Shown: piece after piece, positions 23,227 to 33,544 of the stretch
How positions within the stretch are numbered: the first letter of the stretch is position 1
Layout: each line of letters opens with the position of its first letter
NCBI GenBank assembly: GCA_949752795.1
Contig: OX457072.1
Location: 1,612,001 to 1,676,000, forward strand
DNA: 64,000 bases
Direction: 5' to 3'
Source: Hyperoodon ampullatus
Taxonomy: Eukaryota > Chordata > Mammalia > Artiodactyla > Ziphiidae
The notes under the pieces: model-generated
Databases searched by the model: none
What the model was told of the DNA's origin: nothing
Seen by the model: the letters and a program-made list of their open reading frames with translations, nothing else
Translations under genes and position numbers: made by a program

Positions 23227-23268
23227 ATAAATGGGATTAATGTGAGAAAATGCAGACATGAAGAAGTG
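23227..23268 (+). CDS. SNTG1: SNTG1 exon: PDZ domain, fourth piece (42 bp)
   Basis: A 42-bp, phase-0 exon coding INGINVRKCRHEEV. The His of RHEEV occupies the first position of the second PDZ helix; in class I PDZ domains a His there reads a Ser/Thr at the -2 position of the ligand tail, so class I specificity is expected (family knowledge, not shown by sequence alone). Acceptor ttgcag, donor GAAGTG/gtgagt. Its length is a multiple of three, so skipping it would keep frame but would delete the helix start. Confidence 0.95.
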
Positions 23269-23691
23269 GTGAGTTTCCTTTACTTTTTCATAATATCATA
23301 ATTTTCCCCATGTGCAAATGCGGATTTAGGGCATTGCTGGAAACTTTCCATTTTAGTCATTAGGAAATATGACGCTGGTCCAGTGTGCTATCAGACTGTC
23401 GGATAACCTCTTACTTGGTGTTTGGTTTTTTTTTTTTTTTTTTGTACATTAGAAACAGATCAGTGAGTATCACTAAGAACAAAATGTAATTCAAAGAAAT
23501 ACTTAAGGAGGGCCGTTTGCTATGTTTTCCAGTTTTTCAGTTAATTCCTACTAGTCCATGTCCACTAAGTGTATCTCTAGGTGAAATATATCTCTAAATC
23601 TTTGCAAATGTTTAGAAGCTTATAAACAATAAAATTTATGTTTGTAAAATTTCATTTAGTAGCTGGGGCAATGGGAAGAGCATGTAAAGAC

Positions 23692-23760
<69 letters not shown>

Positions 23761-26700
23761 CAGAGACAGAGACGACATTTAGAGATGCTTCATCTCAAGG
23801 CTCACAGGTTCAGCTCACTAGACAGCTACACAGAAAGTTCAGCCGTGTCTACCATGGTATTTTCTTGGATGTTGGTCACGTACAGATTTGAAGCCCGGCC
23901 TCAGATACTTTCATTCACTCAGCTTATGTGACCCAGGAATTTGTATTTTAACAACGGGTCCAGCAGTTTCACTGTCAGCGGCCTCTAATCTACACCTTGG
24001 GAGAAGCTGGCAGGTTGAGCAGCTTCTGTGGAGCTGAGAGAGGACATAAAAAATGATGCAGAAAAGAACAGCCGGTGTCGGGCGTTTGGGAAACGTTTTT
24101 CACGGCTAATTCAATAACATTCATAGAACCTTCCCTGAATCTCCATATCAGCTCACAGGGGAAAGGAGAGAGGAGAAAATATGCCTAAAGGTTTGTACTC
24201 AAGGGTCAAACAAAATGAAAATACCGTAAGCCTTTGGCTTCTCGCAGCTCCAGTTCACTTGGTTTGTGAAGACGTTGCCCTGCTACTATTTGGAGAAAAC
24301 TCTTCTGATATATTTACATATTTCAGGCCTCAAAGAGGCAACTCCGAGCGTCTGAAAAGCCCCAGCTCCACAAGCAGAGCTGCTGGAGAGCGTTCTCTGT
24401 GGGACAGGCAAGGTGTGTCCATATTCATCGCTCGGTTTTTCTCTCAAAAATCCTACTTGATTTTTGAAAAATCACCCCGTGGTGAACCTCGCATAAAATA
24501 TACGTACTTCAGATCTCAGGCTTATGTCAAATAGGTACAGGGAAAAGCCATATTTGAGAACAGAGTTTTAGACAAATGAGAAGCAGCACATCACAGACCA
24601 CTCGGCTCTGAATATCCACAAATTTCAAATATAGCCCTGTAAGCAAAGATATTTTAACTGTAGTCTTTTTTCAAAACTACAACGTGATTTTAAATTCATT
24701 GTCCAGGGAGCAAAAACAAGTGCATTCTCTTCCCAAACTGCACGCTGTTCCATGGAGTCCTGTTTGCAATTTGCCCTCCAGAGGCAAGCAGCAAGCTTAC
24801 ACTTACTGTGATGAGGCTTTGATTAAACAGATCCACATGGCCTGAAAGATTAGAATGCGCTAATCATGCCGCTTCCGAATGGTGTTCATTCTGTTTCAAA
24901 GAAGAAGGATTTAAGATTGTATTGCAAATTGCACGTGGCCCTTCACAACAAACTTTTACTCTTTTGAGAGGTTTAACCATATCAGCTTTGAAGTGAAGGT
25001 AGTGATGTTCTTATTTGTTTCCAATCTTTCACTTTGCAACAGTGATTAGGTGCTTTTGTCTTCACTGCTAATTATCTAAGCAAACAGACTGACTTACACC
25101 TCAGTGGGACTGAGCTATTAATTAAATGTTTAAGAAGGGACTTATATAGGCAGAAAAGGTCACCGCAAGCTCAGAGGTGTGGATGAAGGACCACATTCTA
25201 TGCTGACGGACCGCATTCCTCATTCCAAGTCAGGGCCCCCAGAGGCCCAAATTCAGAAAGCAACCCCGGAAGGTATGACAGTAGGCTGTTCGTGCCTGTG
25301 ACTTTCTTTTATTCACCTACATTATTCACTGCCATTGTTAGAAGTCGGCATCATTCGTAGATGCCTTCAACGGTGTAGCCGTAGCTTCTGTGATGGAGCT
25401 AGCTACAGGCTTGATCTGGGTGGCCGGGGATTCCTGCTCTCCGCGTGGGCACTCAGTGGACTGTTGTTAACAAATACTTGAGCTAAATAACTAGAATTAG
25501 GTCATCATGGCGTCTGCGTCTGTATGTTTCTCATGTCTGGGTGTGCGATCATCAATTCTGGGCTTCACCCACACCACCCCGGGCATTCCTCTTGTTAGAA
25601 GATTGCGAAGCAAGAAAAGCTACCAGTTTCCAGACCAAGAAAGATTAGAGCAGGTGCCAGCTTTGAGACCGAAAAAGAGTTTCATCTGTTTATGTTTTTA
25701 TGGTCTTATTGATAGAAAACATTAGATAATTAGAACTGCAAATAACCATCACCCTGATTCTGAATTTGTGACTTTGAGCCAAACTCTAAAACTGTGTAAT
25801 TTTTACAGGAGCAGAATGAATAGCTCAAATTATGTAAGTTAAAATGATATATTCATGCAATGAAAACAAATTTTGATAAAAGAAATACAAAATGTTGTTT
25901 AATAATATTTTAATTGTTATGATATATGCTTAACTTAATTCAAAATTTCCATTGGAATTTTCTTTTTTAGCTTAGATTAATCAGAAAATAAAATTATAAG
26001 AGTTACATCATATCATCTGAAAATGAGGCATTATTTTATATATTGGAACCATTTAGGAGATTTTATGAGTTATCAAGGAACATATTTAGGATGTGATTTG
26101 GGAACGTAAAGCATTTTAGATCTTGGCAAAACGCTTAAATTGTCATTGAGTAACATATCATGTTTCAGCTAACTGCTAACAATTCTCAATTTGTTTTCAG
26201 TTTGGAAATAGGTTTTGAGGTCTAATGGATTAAGATTTTCCTCCAGAATTCTGACTGCAGTGGACTCTTTTTCTTTGAATTAACTACCACAGAGGAAAGC
26301 CATACATGAAATCACTTGACTTTTAATATTTCCCACTGGTTTGGGAAGGGTTAAGCGCAAAGACAAAAAGGTGTTAAATATTGTTTATTGTATCTCTGAT
26401 TTTAAAAAGTAATAAAATATCTAGAACTTGCCTAATTTACATCCTTAGGTTTTCACTGACACCCTTAGGAGTTTCTTCTCTGCTGGACCCACAGGTCTGT
26501 CCCCTAATTAGGCTATGAATAGAGACAGCCAGGTGACACGTTCATTAACTGCATGCTCTTTACTCCTGGCTACTGATTCCCATCAAATCCCTATATGTCG
26601 TCCTACACAGACTAAAGACCCATTTCGCAGTGCCCTCGATCACGAGACAGAGACAGGCCAGATAAACCCTTCCTTAGTGGAGCACCAGCCAATTCCCACC

Positions 26701-27150
26701 CAGAGGGATCTGCAGGGAGGACACACAGCAGAAAGCCCAGGTAGACTCTGTGTACAGAGAAGAGGGAGTGACCGGCGGGGTAGAGACAGGCGTGTGGACA
26801 TCACCACACCCCAACAAAGACGCTCCCCCATCACTCTCCTGCCCCACACATCAGAGTGAGGAGGGGAGGTGTGTGTTATCCAGATTGTACAGTTCTCATG
26901 TAGCTGACATTTTATTTTCAGAATGATCAGACTGAAAGGCAAGGAGAAGAAGGTGTCTGAGGATGGAAATTTGAGCACCTAAGTTAGAAATTTTGTTACA
27001 GGTATTTTCCAGCTGTCTGATGATCATAAAGGGCCTACATTTCTCTCACCCTCATTTTTTATCTGAAAGATGAAGCGTCTGAAATAGATCACTCTTGGTG
27101 TATTTTGCAGCTCACTCATGAGAAAGTGCCTGGGAATGTGTGTATTTTTT
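23269..27150. other. start of 29-kb SNTG1 intron
   Basis: Mostly unique-looking. Holds a T18 run at about 23426-23443 and the GT/GA microsatellite. The open frames at 24181-24534 (117 codons) and 26515-26859 (114 codons) have no recognisable family. No exon was seen. Confidence 0.5.
23694..23773. repeat. compound (TG)n(GA)n(GACAGA)n microsatellite
   Basis: About 14 TG units (23694-23722), then about 12 GA units, then gacaga/gacaca units to 23773. The purine/pyrimidine asymmetry and TG tract can take non-B forms. It sits 425 bp after the exon ending at 23268. Confidence 0.9.
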
Positions 27151-27312
27151 CTCTTTTTCAATTTTAATAGACTTTATCTTTTAGAAGCCTTTTAGGTTTA
27201 CAAAATAATTGTGCAGAAAGTTTTCTCCCCATCTTGTCTCACACAGAGTATACCCTCTTACTAAGGTCACAGACTGCTGTCGACATTTCTTACAGTTGGT
27301 GAACCCCTACTG
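27151..27312 (-). mobile_element. old L1 3' UTR piece left of nested young L1 (antisense)
   Basis: 'tagaagccttttaggtttac', 'ataattgtgcagaaagtttt' and 'acagttggtgaacccctact' are the far 3' UTR of an L1MA/MB/MC-like element in antisense. The sequence then breaks at about 27312 where a younger L1 begins. The right flank of that younger L1 (from about 28020) starts again inside the same 3' UTR portion, so part of the old UTR appears twice. Confidence 0.7.
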
Positions 27313-28020
27313 ATGCATCGCTTTTTTTTTAACACCTTTATAGGAGTATAGTTGATTTACAATGGTGTCTTAGTTTCTGCTGTGTGACAAAGTGAACCAG
27401 CTATACATATACATATATCCCCGTATCTCTTCCCTCTTGCGTCTCCCTCCCTCCCATGCTCCCTATCCCACCCCTCTAGGTGGTCACAAAGCACGAGCTG
27501 ATCTCCCTGTGCTATGCAGCTGCTTCCCACTAGCTATCTATTTTACGTTTGGTAGTGTAAATATGTCCATGCCACTCTCTCACTTCGTCCCAGCTTACCC
27601 TTCCCCCTCCCTGTGTCCTCAAGTCCATTCTCTACATCTACGTCTTTATTCCTGTCTTGCCCCTAGGTTCTTCAGAACCTTTTTTGTTTTTAGATTCCGT
27701 ATATGTGTTAGCATATGGTGTTTGTTTTTCTCTTTCTGACTTACTTCACTCTCTATGACAGACTCTAGGTCCATCCACCTCACTACAAATAGTTCAATTC
27801 TTTTTATGGCTGAGTAATATTCCATTGTATATATGTGCCACATCTGCTTTTTCCATTCATCTGTCAATGGACACTTAGGTTGCTTCCATGTCCTGGCTAT
27901 TGTAAATAGAGCTGCAGTGAACATTGTGGTACATGACTCTTTTTGAATTATGGTTTTCTCAGGGTATATGCCCAGTAGTGGGATTGCTGGGTCATATGGT
28001 AGTTCTATTTTTATTTTCCA
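27313..28020 (-). mobile_element. Young 5'-truncated L1 (antisense), nested in older L1
   Basis: Starts on + with a T run, then the complement of the same cetartiodactyl L1 3' end as at 10362 ('cctctaggtggtcacaaagc', 'gactctaggtccatccacct'). It extends further 5' into ORF2: the - strand frame still reads PYDPAIPLLGIYPEKT, then 'CTTMFTAALFTIARTWKQPK' and WHIYTMEYYSAIKR, the standard ORF2p C-terminal region. Relatively young. No clean short target duplication was found. Confidence 0.85.
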
Positions 28021-28472
28021 CACCCAGTTTTCCCCATTATTAACATCACACATTGTTACATTACATTTCGTACAAGGAATAAACCAGTACTGATACATTA
28101 TTATTAAAAAAAGTCTATACTTTATTCAAATATGTTTAGTTTTTACCTAATACATCTTTTCCTGTCCCAGGATCACATCCGGATTACACATCACATGTAA
28201 TTATGTCTCCTTTGGCTCCTCTGGGCTGTAATAGTTTCTAAGACTTCTTTTTTGATAACTGTTACACTTTTGATGGGGACTGGTCAGGTATTTTGTGGGC
28301 TGAATCTGGATTTGGAGTTTTCCGATTTTTTTGTGTGATTAGACTGGGATTATGTGTGTTGGGAGGAAGATGACAGAGGCACAGTGCCAGTCTTATCATG
28401 TCTTATCACGCGTACCTGCCGTCATGACTGCATCACCAGCACCTGGATGAGGAAGAGTCTGCCAGGTTTCTT
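28021..28472 (-). mobile_element. old L1 3' UTR (antisense), continued
   Basis: 'cacccagttttccccattat', 'ccagtactgatacattatta', 'ttttcctgtcccaggatcac' and 'agactgggattatgtgtgtt' keep the order of an old antisense L1 3' UTR. Interrupted at 28473 by a SINE and resumed at 28705. Confidence 0.75.
28457..28472. repeat. target-site duplication (left) of CHR SINE
   Basis: gtctgccaggtttctt, matched with one mismatch at 28689-28704. Confidence 0.85.
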
Positions 28473-28688
28473 TTTTCTTTTTTTTTTTTTTTTTTTGCGG
28501 TACGTGGGCCTCTCACTGTTGTGGCCTCTCCCGTTGTGGAGCACAGGCTCCGGACGTGCAGGCTCAGCGGCCATGGCTCATGGGCCCAGCCGCTCTGCGG
28601 CCTGTGGGATCTTCCCGGACCGGGGCACGAACCCATGTCCCATGCATTGGCAGGCGGACTCTCAACCACTGCGCCACCAGGGAAGCCC
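28473..28688 (-). mobile_element. CHR-type SINE (antisense)
   Basis: On + it runs from a T-rich tail through 'gcggtacgtgggcctctcac' to 'ccactgcgccaccagggaag' ccc, the exact complement of the CHR family. Its tRNA-like head is at the right end. A 16-bp target duplication (28457-28472 and 28689-28704, one mismatch) delimits it precisely. It landed in the 3' UTR of the old L1. Confidence 0.95.
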
Positions 28689-28704
28689 GTCTTCCAGGTT
28701 TCTT
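28689..28704. repeat. target-site duplication (right) of CHR SINE
   Basis: gtcttccaggtttctt; matches 28457-28472 at 15 of 16 positions. Confidence 0.85.
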
Positions 28705-30501
28705 ACTCTGTGATTCTTGTTCCCTTTCCATGCTGTGCTCCTTGGAAGGAGATCCTACGCTTAGTGGGGAATATGCTCTACCTCCACAGGGGTGGACTGT
28801 CTGCATACATTCCCTGGAATTCTGCTCCATAGGAGATTTGTCTATTCACCTCAATTTTTCAAATTTCTTCAGTCATTTTGACAGATAAGTGTGGATTGTG
28901 GATACTTCTTTTATACTCCGGGCTATAAGCTCTTCCAGTTGGTTTTAGTGTTGCTTTGAAAAGTCCTTGGGATTTTTTTTTTTTTTTTTGGAGCACTTTC
29001 TCATTTTCTGGCACTAAAAGATGTTTCAGGCTCATCTTGTACATCTCCTGCCAGTCCAAGAATCAGCCATTCCTCCCAGAGGCCCTGCTTCGCTTTGTTA
29101 GAGAATGTTTGAGAAACCACATTCTGGGAGCTGGCATACTCATTGCTTGTGGAGTAGCTGTGCCTTCTAGGCCCCTCAGCTCACAGAACAGGAGGTGTGT
29201 ATGTGTGTGTGTGTGTGTGTGTGTGTACTGAATTGCTCACATACCTACTCTGTACCTACATTAAGCTACACGTGAGTTTACATGGCTGCCGCTAAGGGAA
29301 CCCGTCATCACACACACAGTCCTAGCCTCCTCCCCTTGCTTATGTGGAGCCTCCCACCAACAGATGCTACACCATCTGCCGTCTGCTTATTTAATTGTTC
29401 TAATCCAGTACATACATACAGCAGGATCAGGACAGTTAACCCACTCCCTAGTGGGAAAACTTGACTAGGCAGAGGATTGATGTACTGTTCTTTTTTGCCT
29501 TTAGTCTTGCAGATTTCATTAATTTCCAGATTCACTTAGGTCAGTTCCACTCTCCTAAGCCCTTCAGTGAGGTTCTTTCAGATGTTCGTAATACATTCAG
29601 ATTCTCTTGTCATATCCTGCTTTCAATTGTGATATCCCTTAACTGCCAAAATGATTTTTTTAAAGATTTGCACACATTAAGGCTCACTCACCTTATAGCT
29701 GCAAATTCTACAGGTTTTCACAAGTGCATAATACCATGTATCCACCATTACGACGTCCTACAGAATAGTTTCACTGCCCTCAGCTATTTCCTCCCCACAT
29801 CATGGTCCTCCAGAAATGACCATTTCACTGTCTGTATAGTTTTGCCTTTATCAGAATGTCATATAATTGAAATCATAGAGAATATAGCCTTTTCAGAATG
29901 GCTTCTTTCACTTAGCAACGTGCATTTAAGAATGATTCATGTCTTTTAGCTCTTGATAATTTATTTCTTTTTGAGCACTGAATAATATTTCATGGTCCAG
30001 GCAATGGAATATTAAGCAACTTCACTACAGTTTTTTTAAAAATCTATTTACCTATTGAAGGACATTGTGCTTACTTCCAGTTCGTGGTGATTATGAATAA
30101 AGCTGTTATAAATATTTGTAGGCAGGTTTTTGCATGGACGTAAATTTTAAATAAATTGAGTATAACTTAGGAGGTGTATTGCTGAATTATATGGTAAGAT
30201 TATAGTTAGATTACAAGAAACTGCCAAACTGTCTTCCAAAATGGCAGTACCATTTTGCACATCTACTAACAATAAAGGAGAGTTCCCTTTGCTCTGTATC
30301 CTTACCAGCAATTGGTACTTTCAGTTTTGTGGATTTGAACCATGTGTGCAGTGGTATCTCATTGCTATTTTAATTTACAATTCCTTAATGACAGATGATG
30401 TTGGGCATATGTTCATATGCTTATTTGCCCTCTTTGTATTTTCTTTGGTGATGTCTATTCACATACCTTGCCCACTTTTAAATTCAGTTGTTTGTTTTCA
30501 T
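28705..30501 (-). mobile_element. old L1 3' UTR end to ORF2 3' end (antisense), continued
   Basis: Continues the old L1: UTR landmarks 'ggagcactttctcattttct', 'tcaggctcatcttgtacatc' and 'aagaatcagccattcctccc'. From about 29700 follows reverse-complement sequence of the ORF2 3' region: 'aatagtttcactgccctcag', 'tatgaataaagctgttataa', 'aagaaactgccaaactgtct' and 'gcagtggtatctcattgcta'. A (TG)n repeat has grown in the UTR at 29195-29226. The element is cut at 30501 by an inverted copy of its own sequence. Confidence 0.8.
29195..29226. repeat. (TG)n microsatellite in L1 3' UTR
   Basis: About 15 TG units with one interruption (gtat). Confidence 0.85.
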
Positions 30502-30717
30502 ATTGAACCGAAAAAAAGCACCTAAACTAGAAAGTTTTCCTGGTGTGTTCTGTCACATATTTAATGAAGGAACGGAACCAATCCTCCACAGTCTTGTCTA
30601 GAATATACAGGCAGAGGCAACACTTTCTAAGTCATTCTTTGATGCCAGCATTATTCTAATACCAAAAACGATTTTAAAAACATTACAGAAAAACAAAATT
30701 AAGACCAATACATCTTA
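30502..30717 (+). repeat. inverted copy (left arm) of L1 ORF2 segment
   Basis: This 216-bp stretch is the reverse complement of 31713-31928, with about seven mismatches by eye (three of them clustered near the outer end), i.e. about 97% identity. It interrupts the antisense ORF2 between '...tttgttttcatattg' and 'cagttctttatatata', which are neighbours in ordinary L1 ORF2, so this copy is the inserted one and 31713-31928 is in its natural place. Short matches (attg at the left, tta at the right) sit at the junctions. The arms face each other across 995 bp and should pair in RNA. Confidence 0.9.
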
Positions 30718-30867
30718 ACACAGTTCTTTATATATAATTGGAGATAGCTCCTTGTTTGTATTGGCTACCACATCAAATATATGTTTTAAAAATATTTTCT
30801 CCCTCTCTGTGGATGTGTTGCTTTTTAATTTTCTTTAAATGTATATTTTGCAGAACATAACTTTTTT
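30718..30867 (-). mobile_element. old L1 ORF2 (antisense), continued
   Basis: 'agttctttatatataattgg' to 'ctctgtggatgtgttgcttt' resumes the ORF2 order exactly after the inverted copy, then is split by the next SINE. The left copy of the SINE's target duplication (30851-30867) ends it. Confidence 0.8.
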
Positions 30868-31186
30868 TTCTCTTTATTAATTTTATTTATTTATTTATTT
30901 GGCTGTGTTGGGTCTTCTTTGCTGCATGTGGGCTTTCTCCAGTTGTGACGAGCGGGGGCTACTCTTTGTTGCGGTGCGCGGGCCTCTCATTGAGGTGGTT
31001 TCTCTTGTTGTGGAGCACGGGCTTCAATAGTTGCAGCACGTGGGCTCAGTAGTTATGGCACATGGGCTTAGTTGCTCCGCGGCATGTGGGATCTTCCCAG
31101 ACCAGGGCTTGAACCCGTGTCCCCTGCATTGGCAGGAGGATTCTTAACCACTGCGCCACCAGGGAAGCCCAGAACAGAACTTTTTT
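30851..31186 (-). mobile_element. Longer CHR/CHR-1-like SINE (antisense) with target duplications
   Basis: The body (about 30868-31170) runs on + from a T/A-rich tail with ttta repeats, through 'ttggctgtgttgggtcttct' and 'gcgcgggcctctcattgagg', to the tRNA-like head 'ccactgcgccaccagggaag'. At about 300 bp it is longer than the other three copies, with an extra tail segment, so it belongs to an older CHR-1-like type. The flanks cagaacataactttttt (30851-30867) and agaacagaactttttt (31171-31186) are the duplicated target. It lies in the loop between the two inverted L1 arms. Confidence 0.9.
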
Positions 31187-32747
31187 AATTGTAATAAAGT
31201 CCAACGCATGAATTATTTCATGGCCATAAAGATGGCTTTATTTCCTTCTTTAAGTCAATGTAACTTTATTTTACATTATTGTCATATTACACTAGCCTGG
31301 ACTTCCAGCATAATTTGAATATTCATTGTGAGAAAATATGTCCTTTCCTTGTTCCTGGTCTCAGTGGGAACGGGTCTGGTTTCTCATCATTAAGTATGAT
31401 ATTAGCTGTGGGTGTTTTGTAGATGTTCTTTATCAAGTTGAAGAAGTTCCCCTATATTCCTTGTTTTCAGGCAGTCTTAATCATGGATGTATGTTGAGTT
31501 CTTTCAAATGCTTTTTCTGCATCATTTGATATGACCATACTTGTTTTGTTCTTTAAACATTTGATGCATAGGTTACATTGATTGAATTTACACTATTGAA
31601 TCATCCTTGCTTACCTGGAATAAACCCACCTGGTTGTGATGTATAATTCCTTTTATAGATTGTTGGGTTTGATGTGCTAGTAACTTTTTGAAGGTCATTG
31701 CATAAATTCTGATAAGATATATTGGTCTTAATTTTGTTTTTCTGTAATGTTTTTAAAATCGTTTTTGGTATTAGGATAATGCTGGCATCAAAGAATGACT
31801 TAGAAAGTGTTGCCTCTGCCTCTATATTCTAGACAAGACTGTGGAGGATTGGTTCTGTTCCTTCATTAAATATGTGACAGAACACACCAGGAAAACTTTC
31901 TAGTTTAGGTATTTATTTTCGGTTCAATTTATTTAATACATATAGGCCATTTCAGAATATCTATTTCTCCTTGTGTGAATTTTAGTAGTTGTGTCTTTCA
32001 AAGAATTGATCCATGTCACCGAGGTCATCAAAGTTGTGGGCATAGAGTTGTTTGTAGTATTCTACTATTGGCCTTTTCTTAATGTCCATGGGATCAATAG
32101 TGATGACCCCTCTTTAATTTCCAATATTGGTAATTTGTATCTTCTCTATTCCTTGATTAATCTGGTTAGAGGTTTATCACTTTTTATTTATCACTTTAAA
32201 GGACAGGTGTTTGGTGTCATTGACTTTTCTCTGTTGTTTTTGTTTGCTTGTTTTCCATTTCACTAATTTCCTGTGTGATTTTATTATTTGTTTTCTTCTT
32301 TGTGCTTTGGGCTTTGACTGCTCCACTTTTTCTATTTCCTATAGTACAAGCTTAGATCATTGACTTTAATCATCTTTATGAATATATGCATTTAATGGCA
32401 TAAATTTTTCTCTAAGCACAGCTTCCCACAAATTTTGAAGAGTTCTATTTCATTTTTATTTAGCTCAAAGTATTTTTAAATTTCTCTCCAAACTTCTTCT
32501 TTGACTCCTGTGTTATGTAGAAAGGTATTCTCCAAATATTTGGGGACCCTCAAGCTATCTTTCTGGTACTGACTGCTAGTTTAAATTCCTTGTTGTCTGG
32601 GGGCATAGTTTGTATGATTTATATTCTTTTTGATTTGTTAAGTTTTGTGTCGGGCCTAGAATCTGGTCTATCTTTGTGAATGTTCCATATAAGCATGGGA
32701 GGAATATGCATTTTGCTGTTTTTGGACAGAGTGTTCTGCAAAAGATA
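31187..32747 (-). mobile_element. old L1 ORF2 (antisense), continued
   Basis: Long run of reverse-complement ORF2: 'agtatgatattagctgtggg', 'ctttttctgcatcatttgat', 'ttgcttacctggaataaacc', 'aatgctggcatcaaagaatg', 'aagcttagatcattgacttt' and 'aggtattctccaaatatttg'. Includes the donor segment 31713-31928. Many frame breaks. Interrupted at 32748 by a DNA transposon. Confidence 0.8.
31713..31928 (-). repeat. right arm (source) of the 216-bp inverted duplication
   Basis: Segment of the antisense ORF2 in its natural context; its reverse complement reappears at 30502-30717 with about 97% identity. Confidence 0.9.
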
Positions 32748-33544
32748 GGAGTCCCTCCTTATCTGCAGTTTCACTTTATTTGGCATCAGTGACCCAAGGT
32801 CAACCACAGTCCAAAAATATTAACTAAAATATTCCAGAAATCAGCAATTCCTAAGTTTTCAACCGTGCGTCATTCTGAGGACGGTGAAGAAATCTCACTA
32901 TGTCAGCTCCGTCCTCACAGGATGGGAATCATCCCTCCGTCTGTGCTCCAGTTCAGTCACTCAGCAGTCACGGGGGTAGCAGGTCGACTGTCTCCCAGGG
33001 TCACAGTGCTTCTGGTCAGGCGGCCTTTATTCTACGTAATAATGGCCCAAAGGGCACGAAGAATGATGCTGGCAATTCGGATACATCAAAGAGAAGCTGT
33101 GAAGTGCTTCCTTTAGGTGAAAAGGTGAAAGTTCTCAACTACATAGAGGGCAGTAAGGACTCTCCCATCAGTGAACCTGTGAAGAGGGAAAAGGAAATGT
33201 GTGCTACTTTTGCTGCTGCATCTGGAGCTGCACAAGTTATAGTCAGTGTGTGATGAGTGCTTAGTTAAGATGAAAAAGGCTTTACATTTGTACAGGAAGA
33301 TATTTTGAAAGAGAGAGGCCACGGTCGCCTGACTTTTATGGCAGGATATTGTTCTAGTTGTTCTATTTTATTATTAGCTACTGTTGACAGTCGCTTACTG
33401 TGCCTCCTTTATAAATTCAGCTTTATCACAGGTATGTATGTACAGGAGAAGAAATTGTATATACAGGGTTGGGTACCATCCAGGGTGTTGAGCATCCCCT
33501 GGGGGACTTGGAACGTGTCCCCTGGGGATAAGGGAGGGCTGCTG
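32748..33544 (+). mobile_element. Internally deleted Tigger (Tigger3/4-like) transposon nested in L1
   Basis: Terminal inverted repeats are recognisable: 'gagtccctccttatctgcag' at the left and 'ctggggataagggagggctg' at the right. The 5' region carries 'ccagaaatcagcaattccta'. A transposase N-terminal remnant is readable around 33040-33130 (SKRSCEVLPLGEKVKVLN, beginning of the pogo/Tigger helix-turn-helix). Most of the transposase is missing, joined directly to the family's 3' part ('atattttgaaagagagag' to 'atcacaggtatgtatgtaca'). The pogo-type TA target survives only on the left (ta at 32746-32747). L1 sequence resumes at 33545. Confidence 0.8.

Noticed and set aside
24181..24534. 117-codon + strand open frame in the large intron
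   Set aside because: Composition is ordinary intron; no known motif and no splice sites placing it in SNTG1.
26515..26859. 114-codon frame with an overlapping antisense 112-codon frame
   Set aside because: Long frames on both strands with no recognisable family suggest chance in a GC-richer patch.
27646..28098. 150-codon - strand frame
   Set aside because: It is the L1 ORF2p C-terminal region (PYDPAIPLLGIYPEKT), not a host gene.
29461..29949. 162-codon + strand frame
   Set aside because: Lies on the wrong strand of an antisense L1; a by-product of L1 sequence.
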